From NCBI GenBank assembly GCA_022843585.1, contig JALHNJ010000015.1, forward strand, positions 1 through 64,000: a DNA stretch of 64,000 nt. The letters run 5' to 3'. Made by a program: the position numbers and the translations under genes. Below are positions 1-9,978 of the stretch, one piece after another. The notes below the pieces were generated by a model that had not been told where the DNA came from, did not search any database, and saw only the letters and a program-made list of their open reading frames with translations. Position 1 is the first letter of the stretch. The number at the start of each line of letters is the position of its first letter. Origin of the DNA: Chitinophagaceae bacterium. Its GTDB lineage: Bacteria; Bacteroidota; Bacteroidia; Chitinophagales; Chitinophagaceae.

Positions 1-3000
1 TAATATTCTGTCTTCGTTGGAGATCTGGTCTGCAGAGCGGATAAAAATTCCACCGAACTGATCCTTTACATCAATAACACTACCCGGCGAAACAATTCCC
101 TGTATCTCATTGTGTAATATCTGGCGATAGCCACCATGATCTTCGTTCCATATAACCAGGTCAACGAGTAATCCTTTTAACCTCCAGTAAGCATGGGCCT
201 GAACCAATTGTTTTACTAACTCTATATTAGCTGAATCTTCGATTTGTAATAACACAATAGGCAAGTCGCCTGAAATAGAATACCCCCACAAACCTGATTG
301 CCCCCGATGATTTTTAATAATAACGGAAGGATCTGTACGCAAAGCAGCATTGCTGAAAATAATGGAGCTGGCCAACCTTGAATACAACTGTGCATCCGAT
401 TCCACTGCATTGATCTGCCGTAGTATTACCTGGCTATGTGTCCAGGCTAATTCTAACACCCGGTTAATGAGATGCCTGTCCTGGTATTTTTCTATTAAAA
501 AATTACAGCTCTCTTTTGTGTCAGCAATTCCAAAGATCATATCAATCGTTGCCGACTCGTATGGCTCTAATACAATTTTATATTGAATAGAAACAATAGG
601 ATCCAATACAGAACCAATGCTGCCTGATAATGAAGACGCCTGGTTAATAGCATCCGGATTATGAATGTTATTTCCCCTTCCGATAAATATACCCCTATCT
701 GTTTCATACGACACATTTTTAATTTCTGCATCATGCACTTTCATCAGGTGAAACATCCACGGATTGTTTTCATTATCGGATCTGGCACGGCGGGTACAAA
801 TGATGGCATTTCGCTGCTCATTCAATTCTGTTTGTATAAAAAGATTACTGAAAGCCGGATGCACTTCATCCGATATCGGAACAGCCAGCACTACTTCTGC
901 ATAGCTGGTAACAACAATCGTTCTTTTTTTACGAGATCGATTGGTGATATGTACCCTTCGCAATTCTATATCATCTTCCGGTGATACTACAATTTCTGTA
1001 TGCGTTTCTAATAACAGATCCTTACGACGAAACTCTGCTCTTCCTTGTGAAAAAACGGCTTCATAATTATCTCCCTCTTTTAATGAAGGTTGAAAGGAAG
1101 CGGACCAGGATGCGTTATTTTCTATATCACGGATATAACAAAAGGTTCCCCAATTATCGCAGGTACTATCTTCCCTCCAACGGGTCAATGCAATATTTTT
1201 CCAACGGCTGTAACCACCTCCTGCATTTGTTACCATTACATGATAGCGGCCATTCGATAATAATTGTACTTCAGGAATAGCAGTGTGTGGTGTATCCAGT
1301 ACCCGCATATACCCACCACTGCTTGGTGCAATGCTGGTATCTGTTTCATGAACACGGGGCGAATAGAATGTGGTAACACGGGGTATTCTTTCCTGTAATA
1401 AAAGCAAAGCAGATTTAACACCTATATCAGCACTAAACCGCTGTTGCATAGGTTGCTGATTGAGTAAATAACTGATGGATAAAAAACTCATACCCTGGTG
1501 ATGGGCCATAAATGATTTTACTACAGCAAAACTTTGTTTGCGGGCCAGGCGGGAAGGGGTATAATCAATAGCTTCATAAAATCCGAACCGTCCCTCAAAG
1601 CCTTCGGCTTTTAATACTTTTAAATTATCTAATGCATCTTGCGGCGAAACCATCAATGCCATTACTGTTGAATAAGGTGATACAACAAGATCTTCCCCAA
1701 GGCCACGTTTAAAACCAAGACCAGGTACACCAAATGGATGATATTGATAATTAAGATGTGCATCTACCATATTGTACCCGGATTCTGAAATACCCCATGG
1801 CACACCTCTCTTTTTACCGTACTCCATCTGCCGCTGAATAACCGCTTTCGTTGTTTGATCCAGCAAAGTATTTTTATACCCTGGCATTACCAGTAGTGGC
1901 ATCAGGTATTCAAACATAGAACCACTCCACGAAAGCAGAATAGGAGTACTACCGATATTCGTTAATTGACGACCCAATGCAAACCAACTTTGCTGTGGCA
2001 ATTTTCCTTCGGAAATAGCGGAGAAAGTAGTGAGTCGTATTTCAGATGCCAGCAGATCATAAAAGCTGTTATCTCTTCTGTGTTCATCTGTGTTGTACCC
2101 GATAGTTAATAAATGTTGTGATTTATCATATAGAAATTCGAAATCCATATTGATAAGCTGAGTGCACTTTGCAGCCAATTGTTCGATGCTAAGGATGATT
2201 GCTTTTGCTTTACTTCCAGATTCTACTATTGCACTTCTGTAGCGGGAAATCCACTCATTCTCTTCAGTTGTATTATCATCAAAATAAAGTGCATTAATAT
2301 GAAATAATAATTGTTGTTCGATACCTGCTAACTCTTTGATAGTAGGTATGCCCGGCAGTACCGGTAAAATATTTTCGAATTTCGCAGGACAGTTTTTTAC
2401 AAATACCCAGGGAAGAAAAGTTTTTAAGTCTTTCCTGATATTTTTAATATGGGAAAATATTTTTTGTATCCACCATTCCGCTTCTTCTTCGGGATCTGTA
2501 TCTAACTTCGCCAGGGTTTTAGTAAGTGATTCTTCCAGGTTATCCAGTTTACTCTTTATTGCTGTGGGGTTATCAAAATCAATGTCATTTTCATCAAGCA
2601 TGGTATCCAGAATTTTTTTAATTCCCGGCGTATTTAGTATTTGGGCCAATATTCTTATTTCATCCACAAGACCATCTGCAATATTTTTTTGTACAATTTT
2701 GTCATTGGGTATTGCTATCAATCCCTGTTTCAATGTTATGAGGTGACCCATCAGGTTACCGCTATCTACAGTGGAAACATAACGTGGGCTTAGCGGCATC
2801 AGCGTTTGTGTATCATACCAATTATATAAATGCCCTCTATACTTTTCCATGCGCTGCATGGTGTTAATGGTATTGTCCGTTAATTCAATTGTTTCCCTGG
2901 CAGTGCTGTAGCCAAAATCATATGCGGTAAGATTGGCTAATAAAGAAAGGCCGATATTGGTAGGCGATGTACGGTGTGCTATTCTTTCTACCGGTTCTTC

Positions 3001-6000
3001 CTGGTAATTATCGGGTGGTAGCCAGTTATCACCACGACCTACATAGATTTCAAAAAATGACCATATTTTTCGGGCCAGCTTTCGGAGATAAATGGACTGT
3101 TCAAGAGATAGCTCTGCTTTCTTTTCGTTATGCGGTTTGCTTATATACCAGGCAATAAATGGAGCTGCAGCCCAGATCAATAAAAACGGTAACACTTTCG
3201 CTAGTGTTATGGGACCATAAAAAGTCAGCAAAATAAAAATAGCCATCGCAAAGAATGGCGAAAACCACATCACTTTATATGCACCGATAACAGATTTTTC
3301 ATCTGTATGGCGGTTACTGTAAGGGTTCCATTGCAATAAATTTTTTCGGGAAATATAAATACGCCATACTGTTCGAAGTATAGCTCCACTATTTACAAAC
3401 ATTTCGAAAGGAAGAAAAACAAAACCCACCAGTTGCTGAACAATATTATCCTTTAACGAACGACTGGTATAAATAAAATGTTGTACAAAAAGTTCATCCG
3501 CCGGTTTTTTTAAAAGTTCCCAAAAAAAACCTACAAAAACCGGTAGAAAAATAATTGTCAACACAGCAATCGTCCAGAAGAAAGGATTAGAAGAAACAAT
3601 CCAACCAAATAATAGCAGTAATAATAACGATACCGGAACAAGGCTTCGCCGCAGGTTATCAAATATTTTCCATTTAGATAAAGCAGAAAGCGGATTAAAC
3701 TGCAACTTATTATTATAGCCGGGGATAAACGGAAGTATCCATGTAGCAATTTGCCAATCGCCCCTTATCCAGCGATGGCGACGACGCATATCTGTAATGT
3801 AGGAGGACGGATATTCTTCATACAACTGCACATCGGTAATAAGACCTGCTCTTGCATAAGCCCCTTCCAGTAAATCATGGCTCAATATCCTGTTATCAGG
3901 AAACCTTTTCTTCAATACCTTTTCAAAACTATCAATAGCATAAATTCCTTTACCAATAAATGAACCTTCGGAAAATAAATCCTGGTACACATCCGAAGTT
4001 GCTCTTGTATACGGATCGGTTCCCGGATCATTTCCATGCATTCTTGAATAAATAGAACTTTCATCCATCGGCAAACTGTTAGAAACCCTTGGTTGCAGGA
4101 TCGAATATCCTTCCACCACTCTTTTTTTCCTTTCGGAATAGATTGGCTGGTTTAACGGATGAGCCATTGTTGCGGTCATCTTCCAGGCTACATCTCTTGG
4201 CAACTGTGTATCGGTGTCGAGAGTAATAATATATTTAACTGTGCTGTATATTTCCTTTTCACCCACAATCAATGAAAAGTTTTTATCACTGCCCCCCTTT
4301 ATTACTGCATTTAAATCGCCGAGTTTTCCCCGCTTACGTTCACAACCCATCCATACTTTATCACGGCTGTTCCATTTTCTTGGTCGGTGAAAAAGAAAGA
4401 AGGTATCATTAGCAGATCGTTCATACTTATTATTAAGCTTCTTGATTTTTTTTGCCGCATAGCGTAAAATTTCTTCATCCTCCGGTAGTTGTTCCTGCTG
4501 TGCATCTTTAAAATCTGTTAGTAATGCAAAAAGAAGATTAGCATCCCTATTCGCTAAAAAACGTATTTCAATTCCTTCTACTAAATTATTTACATCGGCT
4601 ATGCTACCGATAATTGTAGGCACTACCACCATGGTACGGTGTTCATCCGGAATGCCGGAAGAAAAATCCATTCTTGGTAATAAAACAGGCTTTGCTGTTA
4701 TAGTTATAATCCAATTGATAATGGATACGGCTACCATGCTTGTAGCAAGCAATGCAAGAACAGATAATATAACCAATTGCCAATTTCTTAATCCCTCAGT
4801 ATGTGCTTTACTTATTAGTGCCCAGCAAATAAGTATCGATAAAAAAAGTATCCCTCCTATATAGGTGTACAAGGGAATTATATTAACGAGTTTTTTATTT
4901 TTTTCTTTGAACGTAAGTTTAGCTCCCGACAATTTTTCAATTCTTTTTAATTCTTTTCCTTTCAGGTAATAGCCCACATGTGCAGCTCTTGTCAATCCAT
5001 TTTTCTCCAGATTTTCTTTAGTGCAATTCACTATCATTTCGCAGATCTGCTTCTCCGAGAACTCACTTTTCTTAGCCAGGTTTTCTACCACATGCCGGTA
5101 ACTGTCTCTTGTATCAAAATCCATCTTAGAATAGATACCGGCGGCATCCTGCGAAAGTGTTGCTTCCATGATACTTGTTGCTTCTACAAAATCCCGCCAA
5201 TCGGTAGTACTTAAGAAACGAAGACTGCTGATACTATTGCTAATGGAAACCTGGTCTGCCGCCTGCTTTTGATTTTCCTGCTGCACCAGTTCATTACTGC
5301 TTAAACCATTTTCTGATAAAGTTTGTTCCAGCCAGTTCATCGCTAATTGTAGTGAACTACCCTTTTCCTGTATTCTTCTGGTAAGTTCTGCAACAAATGA
5401 GCTTGCCATGGGTGGTTTTGCTCTCGCCATATCTGCTATCACCAATACTAAATTTTTGGGATCTTCTTCGGCTACTTTAATCATTTCATCTGCCCATGAT
5501 GTGGCCAGTGATTTATTGGTTATATCAATAGATATCTGGATAGAAAGCCGGCGAAGATTTTCCAATAAGGCCAATCGAAGCATAATGGGGATGGCCCATA
5601 GTTCACCCAGATGTAAAAAATTAATTTCCTGGTAAGCAGAAACAAAATTTTGTAGACTAAATAAACTCACATGGCCATCAGTATGGGAAATAATTTCCAC
5701 AGCTATGTCATATACACGGGGCAATCCCGCAGAGGCGCCTTTTGCTAATTGTGGTAACCCCCGGCTATATCCTTTAGGTAAATGCTTTTTTGCCGTATAG
5801 ATCTGTTCTTCAATCAGGTAAAAATTATCGAGCAACCATTCTCCAGCCGGTGTAATACGGCTTTCCTGTTTTACATTTTCGGTAAGAATAGAATGAACTT
5901 CAAGTAATATGGCCTCATTTTCTGCGAGGCGCTTTAATAACTGTTCAGAAGGCTCCTTACTGATAAGAATATGCCGGTTTGCAAGGGTTCTGGCATGCTG

Positions 6001-6171
6001 CTCTAATTGTTCTATGGTAAAAATTTCAGACCGTAGTGGCAGGCTTTCCTCCATGCTATTGCTGGTATCAATAAAAAAAGGTTCAATTACATTTTTTTTG
6101 AACTTTGTAATTGCTTCCGGAAGCCTTTCAAAGATATCTTTCCGCTGTTTTTTTCTTTGATCTGCCTTCAT
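1..6171 (-). CDS. ndvB: Cyclic beta-1,2-glucan synthase (GT84/GH94), C-terminus cut off by window edge
   Basis: This is a very large membrane enzyme that polymerises UDP-glucose into beta-1,2-glucan and cyclises it for export. The frame is open from the ATG at 6171 to the window edge (2057 codons, last residues EDRIL). NdvB/ChvB proteins are about 2800 residues, so roughly a quarter is missing. Visible parts in order: a soluble N-terminal helical region; two membrane segments at about 427-453 and 462-490; a glycosyltransferase domain with the DTDTQLPRD signature at about 650; a second membrane cluster at about 843-1007; a glycoamylase-like domain with GISESGYN and YHPFGVPGLGFKRG at about 1457-1490; then the GH94 beta-sandwich (SPRVHETDTS, about 1600) and the start of its catalytic barrel. 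It is transcribed alone, divergent from the crotonase gene. The family is best known from Rhizobiales. The actual glucan made here is inferred. Confidence 0.9.
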   Translation of the reverse strand, partial: MKADQRKKQRKDIFERLPEAITKFKKNVIEPFFIDTSNSMEESLPLRSEIFTIEQLEQHARTLANRHILISKEPSEQLLKRLAENEAILLEVHSILTENVKQESRITPAGEWLLDNFYLIEEQIYTAKKHLPKGYSRGLPQLAKGASAGLPRVYDIAVEIISHTDGHVSLFSLQNFVSAYQEINFLHLGELWAIPIMLRLALLENLRRLSIQISIDITNKSLATSWADEMIKVAEEDPKNLVLVIADMARAKPPMASSFVAELTRRIQEKGSSLQLAMNWLEQTLSENGLSSNELVQQENQKQAADQVSISNSISSLRFLSTTDWRDFVEATSIMEATLSQDAAGIYSKMDFDTRDSYRHVVENLAKKSEFSEKQICEMIVNCTKENLEKNGLTRAAHVGYYLKGKELKRIEKLSGAKLTFKEKNKKLVNIIPLYTYIGGILFLSILICWALISKAHTEGLRNWQLVILSVLALLATSMVAVSIINWIITITAKPVLLPRMDFSSGIPDEHRTMVVVPTIIGSIADVNNLVEGIEIRFLANRDANLLFALLTDFKDAQQEQLPEDEEILRYAAKKIKKLNNKYERSANDTFFLFHRPRKWNSRDKVWMGCERKRGKLGDLNAVIKGGSDKNFSLIVGEKEIYSTVKYIITLDTDTQLPRDVAWKMTATMAHPLNQPIYSERKKRVVEGYSILQPRVSNSLPMDESSIYSRMHGNDPGTDPYTRATSDVYQDLFSEGSFIGKGIYAIDSFEKVLKKRFPDNRILSHDLLEGAYARAGLITDVQLYEEYPSSYITDMRRRHRWIRGDWQIATWILPFIPGYNNKLQFNPLSALSKWKIFDNLRRSLVPVSLLLLLLFGWIVSSNPFFWTIAVLTIIFLPVFVGFFWELLKKPADELFVQHFIYTSRSLKDNIVQQLVGFVFLPFEMFVNSGAILRTVWRIYISRKNLLQWNPYSNRHTDEKSVIGAYKVMWFSPFFAMAIFILLTFYGPITLAKVLPFLLIWAAAPFIAWYISKPHNEKKAELSLEQSIYLRKLARKIWSFFEIYVGRGDNWLPPDNYQEEPVERIAHRTSPTNIGLSLLANLTAYDFGYSTARETIELTDNTINTMQRMEKYRGHLYNWYDTQTLMPLSPRYVSTVDSGNLMGHLITLKQGLIAIPNDKIVQKNIADGLVDEIRILAQILNTPGIKKILDTMLDENDIDFDNPTAIKSKLDNLEESLTKTLAKLDTDPEEEAEWWIQKIFSHIKNIRKDLKTFLPWVFVKNCPAKFENILPVLPGIPTIKELAGIEQQLLFHINALYFDDNTTEENEWISRYRSAIVESGSKAKAIILSIEQLAAKCTQLINMDFEFLYDKSQHLLTIGYNTDEHRRDNSFYDLLASEIRLTTFSAISEGKLPQQSWFALGRQLTNIGSTPILLSWSGSMFEYLMPLLVMPGYKNTLLDQTTKAVIQRQMEYGKKRGVPWGISESGYNMVDAHLNYQYHPFGVPGLGFKRGLGEDLVVSPYSTVMALMVSPQDALDNLKVLKAEGFEGRFGFYEAIDYTPSRLARKQSFAVVKSFMAHHQGMSFLSISYLLNQQPMQQRFSADIGVKSALLLLQERIPRVTTFYSPRVHETDTSIAPSSGGYMRVLDTPHTAIPEVQLLSNGRYHVMVTNAGGGYSRWKNIALTRWREDSTCDNWGTFCYIRDIENNASWSASFQPSLKEGDNYEAVFSQGRAEFRRKDLLLETHTEIVVSPEDDIELRRVHITNRSRKKRTIVVTSYAEVVLAVPISDEVHPAFSNLFIQTELNEQRNAIICTRRARSDNENNPWMFHLMKVHDAEIKNVSYETDRGIFIGRGNNIHNPDAINQASSLSGSIGSVLDPIVSIQYKIVLEPYESATIDMIFGIADTKESCNFLIEKYQDRHLINRVLELAWTHSQVILRQINAVESDAQLYSRLASSIIFSNAALRTDPSVIIKNHRGQSGLWGYSISGDLPIVLLQIEDSANIELVKQLVQAHAYWRLKGLLVDLVIWNEDHGGYRQILHNEIQGIVSPGSVIDVKDQFGGIFIRSADQISNEDRIL

Positions 6172-6294
6172 GAAATAGTTGCCTTTGGTTATAATTTCGG
6201 GATAGAAAATTTTGCTATTTATAGTGTGCCAATATCATGCCCTTATAAAGTGCTATTGATGAGCTTACGGGACTCTACTCATTGGTTTTATTCC

Positions 6295-6302
6295 TACTTT
6301 TG
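6295..6302 (+). promoter_or_regulatory. Candidate -7 box of the enoyl-CoA hydratase gene
   Basis: TACTTTTG matches the Bacteroidota -7 consensus TAnnTTTG and lies 15 bases before the chosen ATG. No convincing -33 TTTG is seen. The position argues against the alternative ATG at 6282, which would lie upstream of the promoter. Confidence 0.4.
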
Positions 6303-6317
6303 ACAAAATCATCTTAC

Positions 6318-7094
6318 ATGTTTCAAACACTGCTTACTACACTGGAAAATGGTATCTACACCATTACAATCAATCGTCCGGATAAACTCAATGCGTTAAA
6401 TAAAGATGTATTCACCGATTTGAAAACGGCATTAGATGAAATAGAAAGCAATGCTGAAATAAAATCGGTTATCATTACAGGCGCAGGACCAAAAGCATTT
6501 GTAGCCGGTGCAGATATATCAGAATTTGGCGGATTGAACAAAGCAGAGGCAATGCTATTAGCAAAAAGAGGACAGGATATTTTTGCCAGAATTGAAAATT
6601 CTGCGAAGCCAATCGTTGCAGCCGTCAATGGTTTTGCATTGGGTGGTGGTTGTGAATTAGCAATGAGTTGTCATTTTAGGGTGGCGGCTGAAAATGCAAA
6701 ATTTGGCCAACCAGAAGTTAATTTAGGATTGATTCCCGGCTATGGCGGCACACAACGATTAGTGCAATTGATCGGTAAAGGAAAAGCGATGGAATTATTG
6801 ATGAGTGCACATATGATAGATGCGAATGAAGCAAAACAACTTGGTTTGGTGAATTATGTAACCACCGCCGAAACATTATTGGAGCATACCAAAAAAATTC
6901 TTGAAATTATTAATTCTAAAGCACCGCTTGCAGTAGCAGGTTGTATAAAAGCTGCTAACGCCGTGTATGATGAAACTAAAGATGGCTATGCCTTAGAAAT
7001 TGAAGAATTTGGAAACGCTTTTGCTACAGAAGACATGAAAGAAGGAACGACTGCTTTTTTAGAAAAGAGAAAGGCAAATTTTAAGGGAAAGTAA
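6318..7094 (+). CDS. Enoyl-CoA hydratase (crotonase family)
   Basis: 258-residue short-chain enoyl-CoA hydratase, which adds water to 2-trans-enoyl-CoA in fatty-acid or amino-acid breakdown. The oxyanion-hole and catalytic segments are complete: AFVAGADISEF near residue 60, then AAVNGFALGGGCELAMSC and GQPEVNLGLIPGYGGTQRL, carrying the two glutamates expected of an active hydratase. The length equals the usual 255-260. An in-frame ATG 12 codons upstream would add MVLFLLLTKSSY, which is not family sequence, so the start at MFQTLL is preferred. It stands alone on the plus strand, with two bases separating its stop from the convergent GH88 gene. The exact substrate cannot be read from sequence. 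Confidence 0.9.
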   Translation: MFQTLLTTLENGIYTITINRPDKLNALNKDVFTDLKTALDEIESNAEIKSVIITGAGPKAFVAGADISEFGGLNKAEAMLLAKRGQDIFARIENSAKPIVAAVNGFALGGGCELAMSCHFRVAAENAKFGQPEVNLGLIPGYGGTQRLVQLIGKGKAMELLMSAHMIDANEAKQLGLVNYVTTAETLLEHTKKILEIINSKAPLAVAGCIKAANAVYDETKDGYALEIEEFGNAFATEDMKEGTTAFLEKRKANFKGK

Positions 7095-7096
7095 AA

Positions 7097-8314
7097 TTAG
7101 TTTTGTGCAGCCTGTAGATACCAATTCTTATACCGAATCAATGCTTCTAAAAAATAATAATCAGCGTAGGTAAGCGGCACATCCACTTCTGATTGATGCG
7201 GAACAGAACCTACACTATGTTTTAAAATAAATCCGCCGTTCTGTCCCGGCTTATTTCTGTATTTAGCGGTAGAAAGGCTTTTCAATATTTTCTTGGCAGT
7301 TTTTACATTCACTTCCTTTTCTTTTCCGTCCGTATATTGTCCCAGCTCCAATAAAGCTGAAGCAAGTATTGCTGCAGCAGAAACATCACGGTAGGTGTTG
7401 GGTATATCGGTTGAATTAAAATCCCAATACGGCACATTGTCTTTTGGAAGACTAGGATGATCTAATATAAAACCTGCAATGTTCTTTGCCTGTTGTAAAT
7501 AAGTAGGCTCCTTAGTAAAACGATACATAATTAAAAATCCATACAACCCCCATGATTGACCTCTTGACCAGACTGACTCATCTGAAAATCCCTGAGCAGT
7601 TTTTTTTGCAGCAACTTCTCCGGTCTCCAAATTAAAATCAACCACATGGTAAGAACTAAAATCTGGCCGATAATGATTTTTCAATGTGGTGTTTGCATGA
7701 TCTATCGCTATTACTTTATACTTGGGCTCCCGTTGCTGATCACTAGCCCAGCAAAGCAGTTCAAGATTCATCATATTATCTATAATAACCGGGCACTTAA
7801 ACTTTGCATTGGAATCCCAAGACTGTATTGCATTGATAGAAGGACGATATCTTTTGATCAATGTTTCAGCAGCAGTAAATGCAACTTCCTTATACGCTTT
7901 GTTGCCGGTAATACGATAGGCATTGCCAAAACTGCAATAGATCATAAATCCAAGATCATGATCTTTAGTGTGATACTTTTCTTTTTCTAAAATGCCCAAC
8001 CTTCTTTCTGCTTCTGCTTTTATGGCGGTGTCCTTTGTTTGTTCATAGATATACCATAAGGAGCCAGGAAAAAAACCACTTGTCCACCAACTGGTATTAC
8101 TGGTTACTAATTTCTTTTCTATGCCTATATAATTCCGTGGCATTACGTTGGACGGCGTATTTTTTCCCAATAACTTATATTGCTCTGCTGCCAATAGAAA
8201 ATTTTCTTCAATCAACTTCTCCATTTCTTTATCCTTCTTTTGCGCAAAATTTATTGTACTTACACAAACAAAAGTGAATAATAACGCCGCTTTTATAATT
8301 GTAATTGATCTCAT
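7097..8314 (-). CDS. Glycoside hydrolase family 88 (unsaturated glucuronyl hydrolase type), secreted
   Basis: 405 residues with a signal peptide (MRSITIIKAALLFTFVCVST, cleavage near NFAQ). GH88 enzymes remove 4,5-unsaturated uronic acids from oligosaccharides left by polysaccharide lyases, using a hydration mechanism. Two aspartates match the family pair: one in HDLGFMIYCSFG (about residue 120) and one in VIIDNMMNLELLCWA (about 178). The segment FSDESVWSRGQSWGLYGF is also typical. The ATG overlaps the stop of the upstream fucosidase by four bases (ATGA), so the two are probably translationally coupled and act on the same glycan. No SusC/SusD pair or lyase is nearby, so the substrate is unknown. 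It could alternatively be a GH105-like rhamnogalacturonyl hydrolase, but the GH88 motifs fit better. Confidence 0.85.
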   Translation of the reverse strand: MRSITIIKAALLFTFVCVSTINFAQKKDKEMEKLIEENFLLAAEQYKLLGKNTPSNVMPRNYIGIEKKLVTSNTSWWTSGFFPGSLWYIYEQTKDTAIKAEAERRLGILEKEKYHTKDHDLGFMIYCSFGNAYRITGNKAYKEVAFTAAETLIKRYRPSINAIQSWDSNAKFKCPVIIDNMMNLELLCWASDQQREPKYKVIAIDHANTTLKNHYRPDFSSYHVVDFNLETGEVAAKKTAQGFSDESVWSRGQSWGLYGFLIMYRFTKEPTYLQQAKNIAGFILDHPSLPKDNVPYWDFNSTDIPNTYRDVSAAAILASALLELGQYTDGKEKEVNVKTAKKILKSLSTAKYRNKPGQNGGFILKHSVGSVPHQSEVDVPLTYADYYFLEALIRYKNWYLQAAQN

Positions 8315-9729
8315 TTTTCTATAAGGCTTTCATTAATAAGGTATGCAGCTATCCCACTAATATTATCATGCCCCTCTGCATCTTCTAAATATACCCTAAA
8401 AGAAGTAATGCTGGTCGTTGGAAAAGTGAGGATTCGTTTTCTGCCTACGCTTCTGCCTTGTATTTCGCCAATTGCTTTTTCTCCGTTATATAACACCACA
8501 CTAAATCGCCGAACAGTTTGTCCAAGATGTATTGCCTCTCTTAATACAATGCAATTTACTTTTGAAGGTTGCTTCAACTTTACTACAAAGTTTTGCAGGT
8601 TAATTCCATACGAAGTTACTGTAGAATCAAAGCTGCGAATAACAAAAGGCTTTTGCGAAAAATCCCGTTGCGTAAACTCATAATAGGTTTCGGCCTGCTT
8701 TAATAAATTTTCGCCAAAGCTTTCCGTTCTTAGATTTTTAAATCCCACCAATGCTGCGGAATCTTTTTCATGAATAAGTCCCCTGCTATCGGGAGGCACA
8801 TTTAATAACAGATTAGCCCCTCTTCCAACAGATTTGAGGTACAGATCAAACAATTGCTTTGGAGTTTTTACTTTATCATTTTCAGTGCTGCGCCAAAACC
8901 AACCCGGCCTGATGCTTACATCACACTCTGCAGGTATCCACATACTACCATTGTAGTTTCCTCTTCCCAACGTATCTGTAGGCGGTGCACCCACTCCTCT
9001 TTTAAAACCAGCAGTGTCTAAAAAATTCCAGTTGGGTTCACTGGCGATTCCTTTTTCATTTCCCACCCATCTTATATCCGGACCAATATCACTAAAGATT
9101 ACTGTCTTAGGTGAAAACTGGCGAACGGTATTTTCATATCTTCTCCAATCATACACTTGTTTTTTCCCATTCAGACCTTCGCCATTTGCGCCATCCCACC
9201 ACAGTTCCCAAATGGGGCCATAGTTCTGAAAAATCTCTTTCATCATCCCCACAAATACATCGTTGTATTTTTCGGTACCGTAGTCCGGGTGATTTCTATC
9301 CCATGGAGAAATATAAACGCCAAACTTTAATCCAAATTCCCGGCAGGCTTGGGATAATTCTTTTAATACATCCCCTTGTCCATCTTTCCATTTACTTTCC
9401 CGCACTGTATGCTTTGAAAACTTACTGGGCCACAAACAAAATCCATCATGATGTTTGGCGGTAATTATAATTCCTTTTGCGCCCGATTCTTTTGCTACTC
9501 TTGCCCATTGCCTGCAATCTAAATTGGTAGGATTAAACATATCAGCAGGTTCTGTTCCTTCCCCCCATTCTTTTCCGCTAAATGTGTTGGGACCAAAATG
9601 CATGAAGAGATAATACTCTGTTTCATGCCAGGCTAATTGTTGTTTGGAAGGTAATGGGGCTGCCGTTTTTTGCTGGGCCACACTTGTTGATGCTATAAAA
9701 ACAAGCAGCTGTAAAAAAAAATATCTCAT
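8311..9729 (-). CDS. Alpha-L-fucosidase (GH29), secreted
   Basis: 472 residues counted from the ATG at 9729, which begins a clear signal peptide (MRYFFLQLLVFIASTSVAQQ). The frame continues 40 codons further upstream, but that stretch has no family sequence. GH29 enzymes release alpha-linked L-fucose with retention. The conserved block AKHHDGFCLWPS (about 90) and the WELWWDGANGEG block carrying the catalytic Asp nucleophile (about 180) are present. The length and the WWDGANG form suggest subfamily B, acting on alpha-1,3/1,4-fucosides. The C-terminal part looks like a beta-sandwich. It is the first gene of a two-gene unit with the GH88 hydrolase and overlaps its start codon. Confidence 0.9.
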   Translation of the reverse strand: MRYFFLQLLVFIASTSVAQQKTAAPLPSKQQLAWHETEYYLFMHFGPNTFSGKEWGEGTEPADMFNPTNLDCRQWARVAKESGAKGIIITAKHHDGFCLWPSKFSKHTVRESKWKDGQGDVLKELSQACREFGLKFGVYISPWDRNHPDYGTEKYNDVFVGMMKEIFQNYGPIWELWWDGANGEGLNGKKQVYDWRRYENTVRQFSPKTVIFSDIGPDIRWVGNEKGIASEPNWNFLDTAGFKRGVGAPPTDTLGRGNYNGSMWIPAECDVSIRPGWFWRSTENDKVKTPKQLFDLYLKSVGRGANLLLNVPPDSRGLIHEKDSAALVGFKNLRTESFGENLLKQAETYYEFTQRDFSQKPFVIRSFDSTVTSYGINLQNFVVKLKQPSKVNCIVLREAIHLGQTVRRFSVVLYNGEKAIGEIQGRSVGRKRILTFPTTSITSFRVYLEDAEGHDNISGIAAYLINESLIEK

Positions 9730-9909
9730 AGCTGAATTTAAGCGCTGTATAAAATACCCGAAATGGATTTTATAGGCTGATTTATGACGGTTGGTTTTGT
9801 TATTATTTGAGGAAAAAGAGGTTGAAAAAGTTGCATTTACCGGTAGCAATATAAGGCCGGAAAGTGAACTTTTAAAACAAAAATGGATTACCTGTTTGGC
9901 CGATTGGCC

Positions 9910-9917
9910 TACCTTTG
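9910..9917 (+). promoter_or_regulatory. Candidate -7 box of fumC
   Basis: TACCTTTG matches TAnnTTTG 62 bases before the fumC ATG. A TTTG at 9895-9898 is closer than the usual -33 spacing. The box is followed directly by the hairpin at 9918-9933. Confidence 0.45.
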
Positions 9918-9933
9918 CCCGGCCTTAGCCGGG
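9918..9933 (+). promoter_or_regulatory. Hairpin at the predicted 5' end of the fumC mRNA
   Basis: CCCGGC and GCCGGG form a perfect 6-bp stem with a CTTA loop directly after the -7 box, so it would sit at or within a few bases of the transcript start. The same box-CCCG-hairpin arrangement precedes lpxA. A 5'-terminal stem of this kind can stabilise mRNA; that role is inferred. Confidence 0.45.
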
Positions 9934-9978
9934 ACTACGGCAAGTAAGCAGTATCTATAAAATTTTAAGCATATATAT

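Noticed and set aside
6172-6281. Extra regulatory or RNA element between ndvB and the hydratase gene
   Set aside because: No stem, repeat or convincing promoter for ndvB could be seen.
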